The notes under the pieces were generated by a model that saw only the letters and a list, made by a program, of their open reading frames with translations, had not been told where the DNA came from and did not search any database. From Lachnospiraceae bacterium (GTDB taxonomy: Bacteria; Bacillota; Clostridia; Lachnospirales; Lachnospiraceae), in assembly GCA_030526195.1 (NCBI GenBank), contig JAUNDG010000010.1, forward strand, positions 1-64,000: a stretch of 64,000 bases of DNA. Direction: 5' to 3'. The first letter of the stretch is position 1. Each line of letters opens with the position of its first letter. The translations under genes and the position numbers were made by a program. This document shows positions 48,300 through 57,595 of the stretch, piece by piece.

Positions 48300-50915
48300 A
48301 TGTTCAGAAAGAAATTACTGGCGGTTTTGGTCGCAGCCTGCTGCGCCTTGTCAGCGCCCCTGAGTCTTATGACGGTTTTCGCAGAAAATGGCACAGCAAC
48401 CGAGACGACAGATGTTGAACCGGCAGATGAATTGACAGAGGATCTGACAGAGGCTGTGGGCGATGAGGCATCCGATGTGCTCATGAGAGCAGATGAGGAA
48501 GGCTCAGTGTCCTTCGTTTTCAACGACAGAGATTTCCAAAATGCTCTGGATTTTATTAAAAGGAGCCCGCTGAGGAATCATGAAATTGCGCTTTTGGGCG
48601 ATGTCGGCTCTTCGGAAAATTTCGATGCGCCGGCGTGTGTCTTTGATCAGGACTATAACATCACCATTACCGGTCACGGCCATACCATTTACGCCAAGGA
48701 TACATGGCTGACGGTAAAAAACGGCGCCAACGTGACACTGGGTGACGGTCAATCGGAACTGACGATCAAGGGAACCTATTATAAGGATAACCCGGGCCTT
48801 ATCACCGTCGAAAAGGATTCGACTTTAAATATGCAAGACAAGGTCACCATCCGGGATAATCAGATTGAAAACAGTTCCGGCGGTGCGGTAGCGGTGTCCG
48901 GCGGTACCTTTAACATGACCGGCGGCAGCATCATCAACTGCGGGATTGTCTACGGTAAGGTATCCTACGGCGGCGGTGTGCTTGTCACAAACAGCGGTCT
49001 TTTCAATATGTCCGGCGGTCAGATCAAAGACTGCTTTGCGCTCACAAAAGAACCTTACAGTGACGATGCCATGCCCCCTGCTTCAGCCGGTGCCGGTGTT
49101 TTTGTCGGCGGTGCCTCCACTTTTAATATGACCGGCGGAAAGATCGACAACTGTACAACGACAGAAAGTGGCGCCGGTGTCTTTGTGGTAGCCTCGACAG
49201 ATGCCTATTATGCCCATGAAGCCTGGGGCCATCTTGACAGCCGCTTCTCCATGACCGGCGGCGAGATCATCAACTGTAGCGGTGGCATCAACGGCGGTGG
49301 CGTGGGTGTTTTCGGTTTTTATGTGCCTTCAGTTGCGCAGACCCCCGATCCGCAGGCGCCCGGTTTTCCCTCCGAGCCCGGTATCTTTATGACCGGCGGC
49401 TCAGTGACAAATAACACAGCCCTTCATGGCGGCGGTATCTGTTTCAAAAGACTGGATGAATCCGTTCCGGCGATTGCTACGAATGTTATCTGCAACAATA
49501 CGACCGGCTACTTCGCATCGGATGTGTATGCCAAAGATGCCAAGCTGGTCCTGGCGGACCCGTCAACCTGGAACAAAACCTATAACAAGACGAATCCCGG
49601 CGATATTGCGGGAGAACTGATCGAAGGCTGGTTTGAGGATGGTGAGGCGGCTCCCTTCTATCGTTCAACAGTGAATACGCGGAAACAGGTCACATCTCTG
49701 ACTCTTGACTCAGAGATCATAGCACTGACCGCCGCTCGTAAAGATCTCCCCTCGTACACGGTGAGCTTTGATCTTCAGGGCCATGGCACAGCCATCGATG
49801 CGCAGACACTTAAAAAGTATTCAAAGGCAACCCAGCCGGCAGTCCCGGTCGAAGAGGGGTATGTTTTCGGTGGTTGGTACACCGATGCCGCCTGCACAGC
49901 CGGTCATGAATATGATTTCACATCAAATGTCACGGCCGAGACAACACTTTATGCCAAATGGATCGAGATGTTCGGTCTGAAACGTCTCGGCGGTGACAAC
50001 CGCTACGGCACAGTGGCTAAGGTGGCGGCAGAGGCATTTCCGACAGGGGCTGATGAGATCATCCTGATCAACGGCGCCAAGTTCCCGGATGCTTTGTCCG
50101 CTTCCGGTTATGCCGGCGCCAAGAATTGTCCGCTGCTTCTGACCTCTCTTAAGGAACTGAAGCCGGAGATCAAGAACCTTCTGACCAATACCTGGCAGGG
50201 GCGTGTGAAGACAGTCACCATCATCGGCGGTGGGTTTGAGAGCGCCGTTCTTGAGGCTTTACAAAAATGTGGTGTCGAGAATATTCGCACCATTGCGGGT
50301 AAGGATCGATTTGAAACAGCGGAAATACTGGCGCGGGTCGGCCTGCAGGAAGGGCTTTACACCACCGATGCCTGCGTGGTGGCCACCGGTGCCACAGCGG
50401 CGGATGCCCTGTCTATTTCACCCTGGAGCTATAAGTATCACATGCCGCTGCTTCTGGCGGGCAAGAGCACAAAATCCCTGACATCTGCCGGCCAGGCACT
50501 GGTGCAGCAGTTTGACAAGGTCTTTGTGGTCGGGTCTGAAAAGATCTTAAATGACCCGGTGGTGGCCGGTATGCCCAATGTGGAGCGTCTGGCCGGTGAT
50601 GACCGCTATGCGACCTCTCTGAAGATCGCGGAGCGCTTTGCCGATCCGGAAACCTGCCTGACACTGACATTTGCAGCCGGCGGCAACAACAACTTCCCGG
50701 ATGCTCTGGGCGGTGCCATGCTGGCCGGTTACTATGACAGCCCCATGATCCTGGTGTCCATGAAGGAACCCAACAACAAGAACACTTACCAGTATGTGAG
50801 CGATACCTTCGGCGACACCGGCAACAGAGTGTATGTGCTGGGTTCAAATGTTGTGCTGACCGATAAGACCGCCAATACCCTGGCGGATATTGTGAAAGCA
50901 AAAGCACAGAACTGA
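48300..50915 (+). CDS. Secreted CWB2 surface protein with beta-helix and InlB-type repeats
   Basis: 871 residues. The signal peptide ends near MTVFAENG. Residues ~85-390 contain repeated NMTGGxIxNC-type turns (SGGTFNMTGGSIINC, NSGLFNMSGGQIKDC, ASTFNMTGGKIDNC, RFSMTGGEIINC), a right-handed beta-helix-like array as in adhesins. Residues ~485-555 are one InlB/Flg_new-type repeat (YTVSFDLQGHGTAIDAQTL ... GYVFGGWYTDAAC). From ~559 three CWB2 repeats (LGGDNRYGTVAKVA, AKFPDALSASGYAGA, GDDRYATSLKIAERF) anchor it to the wall. Likely an adhesin or surface display protein; the ligand is unknown. The start has GAAAGAGGAAGGATAACC upstream. Confidence 0.88.
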   Translation: MFRKKLLAVLVAACCALSAPLSLMTVFAENGTATETTDVEPADELTEDLTEAVGDEASDVLMRADEEGSVSFVFNDRDFQNALDFIKRSPLRNHEIALLGDVGSSENFDAPACVFDQDYNITITGHGHTIYAKDTWLTVKNGANVTLGDGQSELTIKGTYYKDNPGLITVEKDSTLNMQDKVTIRDNQIENSSGGAVAVSGGTFNMTGGSIINCGIVYGKVSYGGGVLVTNSGLFNMSGGQIKDCFALTKEPYSDDAMPPASAGAGVFVGGASTFNMTGGKIDNCTTTESGAGVFVVASTDAYYAHEAWGHLDSRFSMTGGEIINCSGGINGGGVGVFGFYVPSVAQTPDPQAPGFPSEPGIFMTGGSVTNNTALHGGGICFKRLDESVPAIATNVICNNTTGYFASDVYAKDAKLVLADPSTWNKTYNKTNPGDIAGELIEGWFEDGEAAPFYRSTVNTRKQVTSLTLDSEIIALTAARKDLPSYTVSFDLQGHGTAIDAQTLKKYSKATQPAVPVEEGYVFGGWYTDAACTAGHEYDFTSNVTAETTLYAKWIEMFGLKRLGGDNRYGTVAKVAAEAFPTGADEIILINGAKFPDALSASGYAGAKNCPLLLTSLKELKPEIKNLLTNTWQGRVKTVTIIGGGFESAVLEALQKCGVENIRTIAGKDRFETAEILARVGLQEGLYTTDACVVATGATAADALSISPWSYKYHMPLLLAGKSTKSLTSAGQALVQQFDKVFVVGSEKILNDPVVAGMPNVERLAGDDRYATSLKIAERFADPETCLTLTFAAGGNNNFPDALGGAMLAGYYDSPMILVSMKEPNNKNTYQYVSDTFGDTGNRVYVLGSNVVLTDKTANTLADIVKAKAQN

Positions 50916-51039
50916 CGGGGACGGATGATCCCTCACAGAATGTACGACATGACAGAGAGTCCCTCATAGCATTCTGGTGGGACAATGAAAAAGCACGAGA
51001 TGCGATTATTACCCCGTGCGCATAAGGTAAAATAAGAAA

Positions 51040-51080
51040 ACGCCTCCTCAACGCAAATGACGATGAGGGGGCGTATTTTT
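51040..51080 (+). terminator. Terminator of the CWB2 surface protein gene
   Basis: ACGCCTCCTCA (51040-51050) pairs with TGAGGGGGCGT (51064-51074) with one wobble, followed by ATTTTT. Confidence 0.75.
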
Positions 51081-51177
51081 ATGAGTGGGTCACGGGCGGC
51101 AACAGGTGGTTGGCTTAACGCCAATTGTCTGCGTATGCTCCGCTGAAAGTTTCAAGCAGTATGGGTTCTGGGTGATA

Positions 51178-52947
51178 TCAGATGACACGCACCGCCGCAT
51201 TATAGGTCAGCGGGTCCCGTTTCCGGTAATCAAAATGGTACACCCCGCGGCAGGGGACGATCTGACCACTTGAAAGAAGCTCCTCAGGATCGCAGGCAAA
51301 GACCTCCTGATGGGTATCATGGAGGAACTGCTTATACGAAACGGCGGGATGGTCAGACTGAGCGTCTGATGCAGACTCATTTTCCCAAAGAGAACGGGCT
51401 TTTTCGGAAATGAGGCTCTTGTGGGCCGCCACATCTTCGGCAAAGGCCGGGCGGGATTTGGCTTTTTCCCGTAAATAAATATCGAAAATGAGCAGTGTCT
51501 GAAGACCGGCAGCGGCTTCAGGCACATTTTCTTTGGCAAAGTCCAGAAGCACCGCGCAAAGGGCCGCCCGGGAGAGGGCAGCGCCCGGCTGGGTGTGGGT
51601 GTCAAAAAATGCGGCCAACGCCTCAAAGAAGGTGAAGGGCCGATCGAAGAACCGCAGGAGGTAAGTCACCGCGTTGTCGAACTGGTGACTGTTGTAGAAA
51701 CGCTCCACCATGTCCTCGATGCCCTTGAGACGGATGACATCATCGAAGGTGAGCCACTTGGTACGCAGCACCTCGTAGGGGGCATCCGCTGTGTAAATGA
51801 GGCCGTAGTCCCCGCGATGGTCGAACATGTAAGACCCCTTCAGGACCTTGAGGAATCCCAGCTGAAGCTGGGCCGGTGCCAGGGCAAATACCTCATCGAA
51901 GGATTGGCCGAAACGGGTGTAATCCTCAAAGGGCAGGCCGGCGATGAGGTCAAGGTGTTGATGGATGTTGCCAAGGGCATTGATTTTCTGTACCACCGCG
52001 CTCACCTTGTCAAAATCCATCACCCGGCGAATAGTGGCCAGGGTGTCCGGATTGGTGGACTGAACGCCGATCTCCAGCTGAATAAGGCCGGGCCGCATTC
52101 GGGCAAACAGAGCCAGCATGGCCTCATCGATGAGGTCCGCGGCGGCCTCGAAATGGAAGTTGGTGACGCCGTTGTCGTGTTCGAGGATGTACTGCCAGAT
52201 GGCCATGGCGTGGGCCTTGCCGGCATTGAAGGTGCGGTCGATGAATTTGACCTGAGGCACCCGGGCCTCAAGGAACCTATCAAGGTCCCGGAAAACCTGG
52301 GTTAAGTCCCGGAAACGCAAATGCTTGTCCACGGAGGACAGGCAGTAGCTGCAGCTAAAAGGACAGCCCCGGCTGCTTTCGTAATAATAGATGCGGTGGC
52401 TGTCGGCGGACACATTTTCATAAGGAAATGGCAGGTCCGACAGATCAAACGCTGTGGCCTGGCCATTTTTGCCGAGAGTCCCGGTGCGCACGGGGGTGCC
52501 GTCGTTGCCACGGAAAATGATCCCCGGTACCGAGGTGAGGGGAGCGCCATTTTCATAAGCCTGTACCAGTCGGTGGAAAATGAGTTCGCCTTCGCCGATC
52601 ATGATGCCGGTGACTCCGGGGAGGCACGCCAGGGTCTCCTCACATTCGTAGGAAACCTCCGGGCCGCCCAGCCAGATGGGGAGGTCCGGGCGGAGGGCCG
52701 CCATGTCGCCCACCAGGGAGGTGACCAGGGTGATGTTCCAGATATAGCAGGAAAAAATAAGGACATCCGGCGTGGCTGCGTAGATGTCCCTCAGGGTCTG
52801 GTCCTTCGGCTGGTTGATGGTGTAGGTGGCCACATGGATGGTGGTGTCCGGCGCAAGACCCGCCGATTCGGCATAGGCCTTGAGGTCGACCACCGCCGGG
52901 TTTGAGTGAATGTATTTGGCGTTGATGGCTGTGAGAAGAATTTTCAC
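51178..52947 (-). CDS. B12-binding domain radical SAM protein (DUF4080 type)
   Basis: 589 residues. The N-terminal ~140 residues (MKILLTAINAKYIHSNPAV ... SCYIWNITL, WLGGPEVSY) form a B12-binding Rossmann-like domain. A radical SAM domain begins with YYESSRGCPFSCSYCLSS (~190-205), giving CxxxCxxC for the SAM [4Fe-4S] cluster, and continues FIDRTFNAGKAHAMAIW and LIQLEIGVQSTNPDTL. The C-terminal ~200 residues match DUF4080. These proteins are widespread in anaerobes and their substrate is unknown. It is on the reverse strand, convergent with the surface protein, and 36 bp after tmcAL in the direction of transcription. Confidence 0.88.
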   Translation of the reverse strand: MKILLTAINAKYIHSNPAVVDLKAYAESAGLAPDTTIHVATYTINQPKDQTLRDIYAATPDVLIFSCYIWNITLVTSLVGDMAALRPDLPIWLGGPEVSYECEETLACLPGVTGIMIGEGELIFHRLVQAYENGAPLTSVPGIIFRGNDGTPVRTGTLGKNGQATAFDLSDLPFPYENVSADSHRIYYYESSRGCPFSCSYCLSSVDKHLRFRDLTQVFRDLDRFLEARVPQVKFIDRTFNAGKAHAMAIWQYILEHDNGVTNFHFEAAADLIDEAMLALFARMRPGLIQLEIGVQSTNPDTLATIRRVMDFDKVSAVVQKINALGNIHQHLDLIAGLPFEDYTRFGQSFDEVFALAPAQLQLGFLKVLKGSYMFDHRGDYGLIYTADAPYEVLRTKWLTFDDVIRLKGIEDMVERFYNSHQFDNAVTYLLRFFDRPFTFFEALAAFFDTHTQPGAALSRAALCAVLLDFAKENVPEAAAGLQTLLIFDIYLREKAKSRPAFAEDVAAHKSLISEKARSLWENESASDAQSDHPAVSYKQFLHDTHQEVFACDPEELLSSGQIVPCRGVYHFDYRKRDPLTYNAAVRVI

Positions 52948-52983
52948 GGGAACCTTCTTTCGTATAAAAGCGGGGATTGGTGA

Positions 52984-54450
52984 TTATGGTTCGGCCGGCA
53001 TAAAGACAATCACAGGTCGTGACAGGGCGGGGCGCATGGCCTGGCCGCTCTTCATGGACCGCAGCGATTCGTAGAGGTTCGTCACCCGCTCCTCCTCGCG
53101 GAAGAGGGCCAGAGCCTCGCCGGTCAGGAGCGCCGGGCCGTCGGCGGGCCGGGTGATGACCGGGATGTCCGTCTGAGCGGTGATGGTTTTCAAAAGTGCC
53201 GCCTTGTCCTTGCGGAAGCCCAGGATCTGGGCATAGAGAAGTCCATCGCCGACGGGGTTACGGTTAAGGGACTCGCTGCTTTCGGGCTCTGACGAAGAGC
53301 CTGTGGACATAACGGGGCTCACCGAACTGATGGCAGCGGTGCCATTTGGATCACTGGATTGGGCGCGGATTCCCAGCGTCAGGTGAAGCAGCGCCCGGTT
53401 GATCCGGGTGCGGGTCAGGTTCTTTGATTTGAGCACCTCCGCAAAGGCAGCGAAGTCCGTAAAGGTCTGCCTCTTTTTGAAAATGGCGTTGCCAAGGTCC
53501 ACGGTCATGTCGGCGATACCCATCAGGTCCTCGGGACAGGTGAGACTCCAAAGCTTCTCCGCCAGAATGGGAGAGAGGTCATTTTCATGCATAATGCCCC
53601 GAGCGCGGATGTCCGCTTCTAAAATGGTAAGCGCTTCCGCCGGGATGCCGGTAAGGGTGTTGTTTAAATGCTTGTCGTTGCCACCGCTTATATTTGTGTG
53701 TGCAGCATTGGCTGTATCTGTAGTTCTGTAGATGATGCGGCTTGATTCGCAACAACCGTTTGAGGTGATTGCTTCGAGATAGGCCCGAATGGCCGAAGCT
53801 GACGGCATCTGCGTGTCATCATCCGGCAGGGCCTCATCATGATAAGCCTGACCGGCCCGGGTGATGGTGACGGGTTTTATGTTAACCTTGAGGCGTTTGA
53901 TGGCCTTTAAATACTCCAGGGCCAGAATATTGTTCGGGGTGGAGAGCAGCGTGGCAACATCCGAATGTTCCATTTTCATAAGAGAACTATCGGATGTGAG
54001 GGCTTCTTCCAGAGCCAGGGCACGGGCTGTCGGGAAGGACAGACCATTTTTAAGAGCCCTGCGCAGGGCTTCTTTGTATGTGGGCGGCTCGTCGGAGAGC
54101 GTGTCAGCCACAACATTGAGGGCCGTGAGATCGCCATTTTCGGAACCGAAAACAAGATAATCCACGCAGCCAAGATGGCTGAGGATTTCCACGGCTTTCG
54201 CGGCAAAGCATTCCGCCGAGGCGGAGGCAAAGCGGGTCGGGTAAGCCAGGACGAGATCGTAGCCTGCGGCCAGGGCCATGCGGCAGCGGGTCTCCCGGTC
54301 TACAATGGCGGGCACCCCACGCTGGACATAATCGCCGCTCATGATGGCTATGACAAAATCGGCCCCGGTGAGCTCCCGGGCCATTTTCGCCAGATAGGCG
54401 TGGCCGTTGTGAAACGGATTAAATTCGGCGATGACAGCAGCGATGGTCAT
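52984..54450 (-). CDS. tmcAL: tRNA(Met) cytidine acetate ligase TmcAL (YlbM)
   Basis: 488 residues. The nucleotidyltransferase core starts IAEFNPFHNGHAYLAKMARE with the HxGH-type HNGH motif, then VIAIMSGDYVQRGVPAI and YLVFGSENGD. TmcAL activates acetate with ATP and acetylates C34 of elongator tRNA-Met. A TFADFAAFAEVLKSKNLTRTRINRALLHL segment (~330-360) is the conserved C-terminal part, and PVITRPA follows. An extra Ser/Glu-rich insertion (SSVSPVMSTGSSSEPESSES) makes it about 80 residues longer than B. subtilis YlbM. A short gap separates it from the B12/radical SAM gene, so they are probably cotranscribed. Confidence 0.92.
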   Translation of the reverse strand: MTIAAVIAEFNPFHNGHAYLAKMARELTGADFVIAIMSGDYVQRGVPAIVDRETRCRMALAAGYDLVLAYPTRFASASAECFAAKAVEILSHLGCVDYLVFGSENGDLTALNVVADTLSDEPPTYKEALRRALKNGLSFPTARALALEEALTSDSSLMKMEHSDVATLLSTPNNILALEYLKAIKRLKVNIKPVTITRAGQAYHDEALPDDDTQMPSASAIRAYLEAITSNGCCESSRIIYRTTDTANAAHTNISGGNDKHLNNTLTGIPAEALTILEADIRARGIMHENDLSPILAEKLWSLTCPEDLMGIADMTVDLGNAIFKKRQTFTDFAAFAEVLKSKNLTRTRINRALLHLTLGIRAQSSDPNGTAAISSVSPVMSTGSSSEPESSESLNRNPVGDGLLYAQILGFRKDKAALLKTITAQTDIPVITRPADGPALLTGEALALFREEERVTNLYESLRSMKSGQAMRPALSRPVIVFMPAEP

Positions 54451-54661
54451 GGCGTCCTCCGCGAAATGTTTTATGAGATAATAGAGTGGCAGACATTGTA
54501 CCCGGTAGGTATCGTGCGTGTCCGCCTTTCAAAGATAGAGAAGCAGAGGGCGAGCCTCCGTTTAAAGTCTATTGGCGAAACAATGTTTCGGTAATAACTG
54601 TTCATTAGATTATGGTAATGGTGGCAGAGTTTTGTCAATGTATCTTGTTGAATAATCAGAA

Positions 54662-54690
54662 TTGACACTCGCATCTATAATTTGTACCAT
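54662..54690 (+). promoter_or_regulatory. Promoter candidate upstream of the purine riboswitch
   Basis: TTGACA (54662-54667), 17 bp and TACCAT (54685-54690); a TATAAT also lies at 54676-54681 with a non-standard spacing. Either places the start of transcription just ahead of the aptamer. Confidence 0.45.
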
Positions 54691-54703
54691 GACATTAAAA
54701 CTT

Positions 54704-54770
54704 AACCAATATAAGTCCACGATTGGGTTGGACGTTTCTACCGACTGCCGTAAACAGTTGACTATTGGCT
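54704..54770 (+). promoter_or_regulatory. Purine riboswitch aptamer, guanine class (C at position 74)
   Basis: P1 is CCAATA (54706-54711) with TATTGG (54763-54768). A TATAAGTC-type J1/2 follows, then P2 GTCCA/TGGAC with a GATTGGG loop, the hallmark J2/3 GTTTCTAC, P3 CGACTG/CAGTTG with the exact L3 loop CCGTAAA, and J3/1 GACTAT. The C in GACTAT corresponds to C74 of the guanine riboswitch (U in the adenine class). CTATTGG can also pair with CCAATAG (54788-54794), and a small CTGC/GCAG stem with seven T follows (54799-54816), as an expression platform. Confidence 0.85.
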
Positions 54771-54831
54771 ATCTGCTTTGACATTTACCAATAGGACGCT
54801 GCGAGGCAGTTTTTTTATTTGGGAGGAAAAA

Positions 54832-56187
54832 ATGGCACGTTTACTGATCAAAAATGCTTCTCACATCGTTTCCTGCGACGCATCCGATACTGTCTACACA
54901 AACAGCCACCTGCTGGTGGAGGATGGCGTGATCACGTATATCGGCACCGACCTGCCGGAGGCGGCCGAAGTCATTAATGCCGCCGGTTTTATTGTGTATC
55001 CGGGGCTCATCAACACGCACCATCACCTGTATCAGACCTTCAGCCGCAACCTTCCCCAGGTTCAGAACATGGAGCTTTTCGACTGGCTGAAAACCCTGTA
55101 TGAGATCTGGAAAAATCTGGACAGTAAGGTGATCTATCACAGCTCCGTGACCGGTATGGGCGAGCTCATGAAAAATGGCTGCACCACCTGCTTCGATCAC
55201 CATTATGTCTTCCCGGAGGGCCGGGTCGACAGCCTGCTGGAAGCTCAGTTTGCGGCGGCGGATGACCTGGGCATTCGGATGTTCGCCTCCCGGGGCAGCA
55301 TGGACCTGAGCAAAAAGGACGGCGGTCTGCCACCGGACAGTGTGGTGCAGAGCATTGATGACATCCTGCGGGATTGTCAGATTGCTGTCGAAAAGTACCA
55401 CGATCCGTCCCGTTTTTCCATGAAAATGGTGGCGCTGGCGCCCTGTTCGCCGTTTAGTGTCTCCGAGGATCTGCTCCGCCAGTCGGCGATTCTGGCCCGG
55501 GATCTGGGGGTCCGTCTGCATACCCATTTATGTGAGACAAAGGACGAAGAGCGCTACGTGGCGGAACGCTGCGGCATGCGGCCCCTGGCCTACATGGAAT
55601 CCCTGGGGTGGATCGGCTCCGACGTCTGGTATGCCCACGGGATCCATTTCAATGATGAAGAACTCCGCCATCTGGCCGAGACCGGCACCGGCGTGGCTCA
55701 CTGTCCCATTTCCAATATGAAGCTCAGCTCCGGTGTGTGCCGCATTCCGGAAATGCTGGAACTTGGGGTGCCGGTGGGCCTGGCTGTGGACGGCAGCGCC
55801 AGCAATGATGGTTCCAATCTCCTGGAAGAACTGCGGGTGGCCTACCTGCTGCATCGCCTTCAGTCCAGTCACAAAGCCCCCAGCGGCTATGACATTTTGA
55901 AAATGGCCACTGTGGGGAGCGCGAAGATTCTGGGGCGGGATGACATAGGGGCCCTCGAGGTGGGCAAGGCCGGAGACCTTTTCATGATCGATACCCGTCG
56001 TCTGGAAATGGTGGGTGCGGATCTTGATCCGAAGTCTCTGCTTGGTACCGTCGGCTGGAAGGGCGCGGTGGATTACACCGTTGTCAACGGCAAGGTGACA
56101 GTGCGGCAGGGCAAGCTGGTCTCGATTGACGAAGACAAAGCCTCTCGCAAGGCGGCGGCACTGGTGAGAGATTATCTGGCCCGATGA
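54832..56187 (+). CDS. Amidohydrolase, 8-oxoguanine deaminase type
   Basis: 451 residues from ATG 54832, with GGGAGG at a spacing of 5. Amidohydrolase motifs: PGLINTHHHLYQTFSRNLP (~60-78; metal His and the aromatic hallmark of the group), TTCFDHHYVFPE, HTHLCETKDEERY, YAHGIHFNDEEL and CPISNMKLSSG with the DGSASNDGSNLL loop (~322-333) holding the catalytic Asp. These match 8-oxoguanine deaminase, which turns 8-oxoguanine into urate; guanine, isocytosine or ammeline activity are known in relatives. It lies directly under a guanine-class riboswitch, consistent with purine salvage or breakdown. Confidence 0.82.
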   Translation: MARLLIKNASHIVSCDASDTVYTNSHLLVEDGVITYIGTDLPEAAEVINAAGFIVYPGLINTHHHLYQTFSRNLPQVQNMELFDWLKTLYEIWKNLDSKVIYHSSVTGMGELMKNGCTTCFDHHYVFPEGRVDSLLEAQFAAADDLGIRMFASRGSMDLSKKDGGLPPDSVVQSIDDILRDCQIAVEKYHDPSRFSMKMVALAPCSPFSVSEDLLRQSAILARDLGVRLHTHLCETKDEERYVAERCGMRPLAYMESLGWIGSDVWYAHGIHFNDEELRHLAETGTGVAHCPISNMKLSSGVCRIPEMLELGVPVGLAVDGSASNDGSNLLEELRVAYLLHRLQSSHKAPSGYDILKMATVGSAKILGRDDIGALEVGKAGDLFMIDTRRLEMVGADLDPKSLLGTVGWKGAVDYTVVNGKVTVRQGKLVSIDEDKASRKAAALVRDYLAR

Positions 56188-56317
56188 TGAGCGGCATGTG
56201 AGAGTGTCGTCAGTATGCGCAAAGGCCGGACCGCTCAGGACAGAGGCTTTTCCCCAGCCACCTGACTGTGTTAGAATGACTTCAGTATGAGGTGAATCAT
56301 GAAAGGACTTTTCAAAA

Positions 56318-57367
56318 ATGATAATAGATAAAACCTACTGTATGAGCTCGTTTCTTCAGATGCGCACCGTCGCTGATGAAAACAAATGCTTTGCCGAGGG
56401 GCTGAAGCCGAATTTCTACGATGCTTCCCAGCTGAATCGGGAATTGGTTCATGATAGCTTTGAATTAGAAGCTGCTCTTGAAAAGCACATGAAGGCCTGG
56501 ACAGCCGACGGGAAAGCAGCACTGGCCTTAAGCGGTGGTATTGATTCTGCGGTTCTGGCCAGTATGATGCCGAAGGGCTCAGTGGCCTACACCTTCCGCT
56601 GCGTGGTGCCGGGCAAGCAGTTCCATGATGAGACGACGCTGGCGGCCTCCTATTGTGAGAAATATGGCCTGGAGCACCGGATCGTCGACATTTACTGGGA
56701 AGACTTTGAAAAGTATACAGAGACGATTCTGAAGCATAAGGGCATGCCCATGCATTCCATTGAGGTGCAGATTTACAAAGCGGCGCTTCAGGCAAAGGCT
56801 GAAGGCTTCGAACGGTTCATTTTCGGCCAGTCAGCCGACCTTAATTTCGGTGGTCTGAGCAAGATCTTATCACGGGACTGGACCTTCGGGGAATTTGTTG
56901 ACCGCTATTCCTATGTGATGCCTTACACGGCGCTGAAGGATTACACCGTTATCACGGAGCCGTTCCTTGATTATGTCGATGATAAGGGCTATGTGGATGT
57001 CCACGAGTTCCTGAGAAATTTTACGCTGAAGGTGGATATGGGCAGTTATGTGAATGCCTGCGAAACCGCCGGTATCGAGATGCTCACACCGTACGTTCTG
57101 ACGAAAATGGCGCATCCGCTTGACCTTGAGCGTGTGAGAAGAGGCGAGAATAAATACCTCATCCGTGAGGTTTTCGAAAGACGATTTGCCGGATTTGTGA
57201 TGCCTGAGAAACTGCCCATGCCGCGACCGATGAATGAATGGTTTGCGGATTGGGAAGGCCCGACACGTGATGAGTTCTGGCCGCACTGCACCGATAACAT
57301 GAACGGCGACCAGCGATGGATCGTGTGGGTTCTGGAGAAGTTCCTCAACCTGATCGATCCGCAGTAA
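56318..57367 (+). CDS. Stand-alone asparagine synthase-like PP-loop protein
   Basis: 349 residues. The PP-loop is ALALSGGIDSAVLASMM (~residue 70), but the first 65 residues are not a glutaminase domain. The later AsnB motif appears as FGQSADLNFGGLSK instead of SGEGADELFGGY, and the C-terminal part (ETAGIEMLTPYVLTKMAHPL, REVFERRFAGFVMPEKLPM) keeps the synthetase layout. It is probably an ATP-dependent amide- or AMP-forming enzyme of the AsnB-synthetase/tRNA-thiolation superfamily. The glutamine site is missing, so ammonia or another nucleophile would be used. It follows the deaminase gene by 130 bp. Substrate unknown. Confidence 0.65.
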   Translation: MIIDKTYCMSSFLQMRTVADENKCFAEGLKPNFYDASQLNRELVHDSFELEAALEKHMKAWTADGKAALALSGGIDSAVLASMMPKGSVAYTFRCVVPGKQFHDETTLAASYCEKYGLEHRIVDIYWEDFEKYTETILKHKGMPMHSIEVQIYKAALQAKAEGFERFIFGQSADLNFGGLSKILSRDWTFGEFVDRYSYVMPYTALKDYTVITEPFLDYVDDKGYVDVHEFLRNFTLKVDMGSYVNACETAGIEMLTPYVLTKMAHPLDLERVRRGENKYLIREVFERRFAGFVMPEKLPMPRPMNEWFADWEGPTRDEFWPHCTDNMNGDQRWIVWVLEKFLNLIDPQ

Positions 57368-57505
57368 AAGCCCGGGAAATCAAACCGGTAAAGCAGGCGA
57401 TGTTTCGAGGCATGTGGGTTGCTGACCGCGTGTGAGTGGAGCGGTACGAAGTTGTGAAAAAATGGGATTTTCGGCACATTTTTTGTTCTTGATTCGATAC
57501 ATCCC

Positions 57506-57533
57506 TTGTTCCGCATTTTTTTCGGTGTATAAT
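57506..57533 (+). promoter_or_regulatory. Promoter of pta
   Basis: TTGTTC (57506-57511), 16-bp spacer and TATAAT (57528-57533), about 60 bp before the pta start. Confidence 0.65.
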
Positions 57534-57595
57534 GATTTTTGTATGGCTTGTATACAATGTTATTTAACTTACTAATAGACGAAAGGGACTAGATT

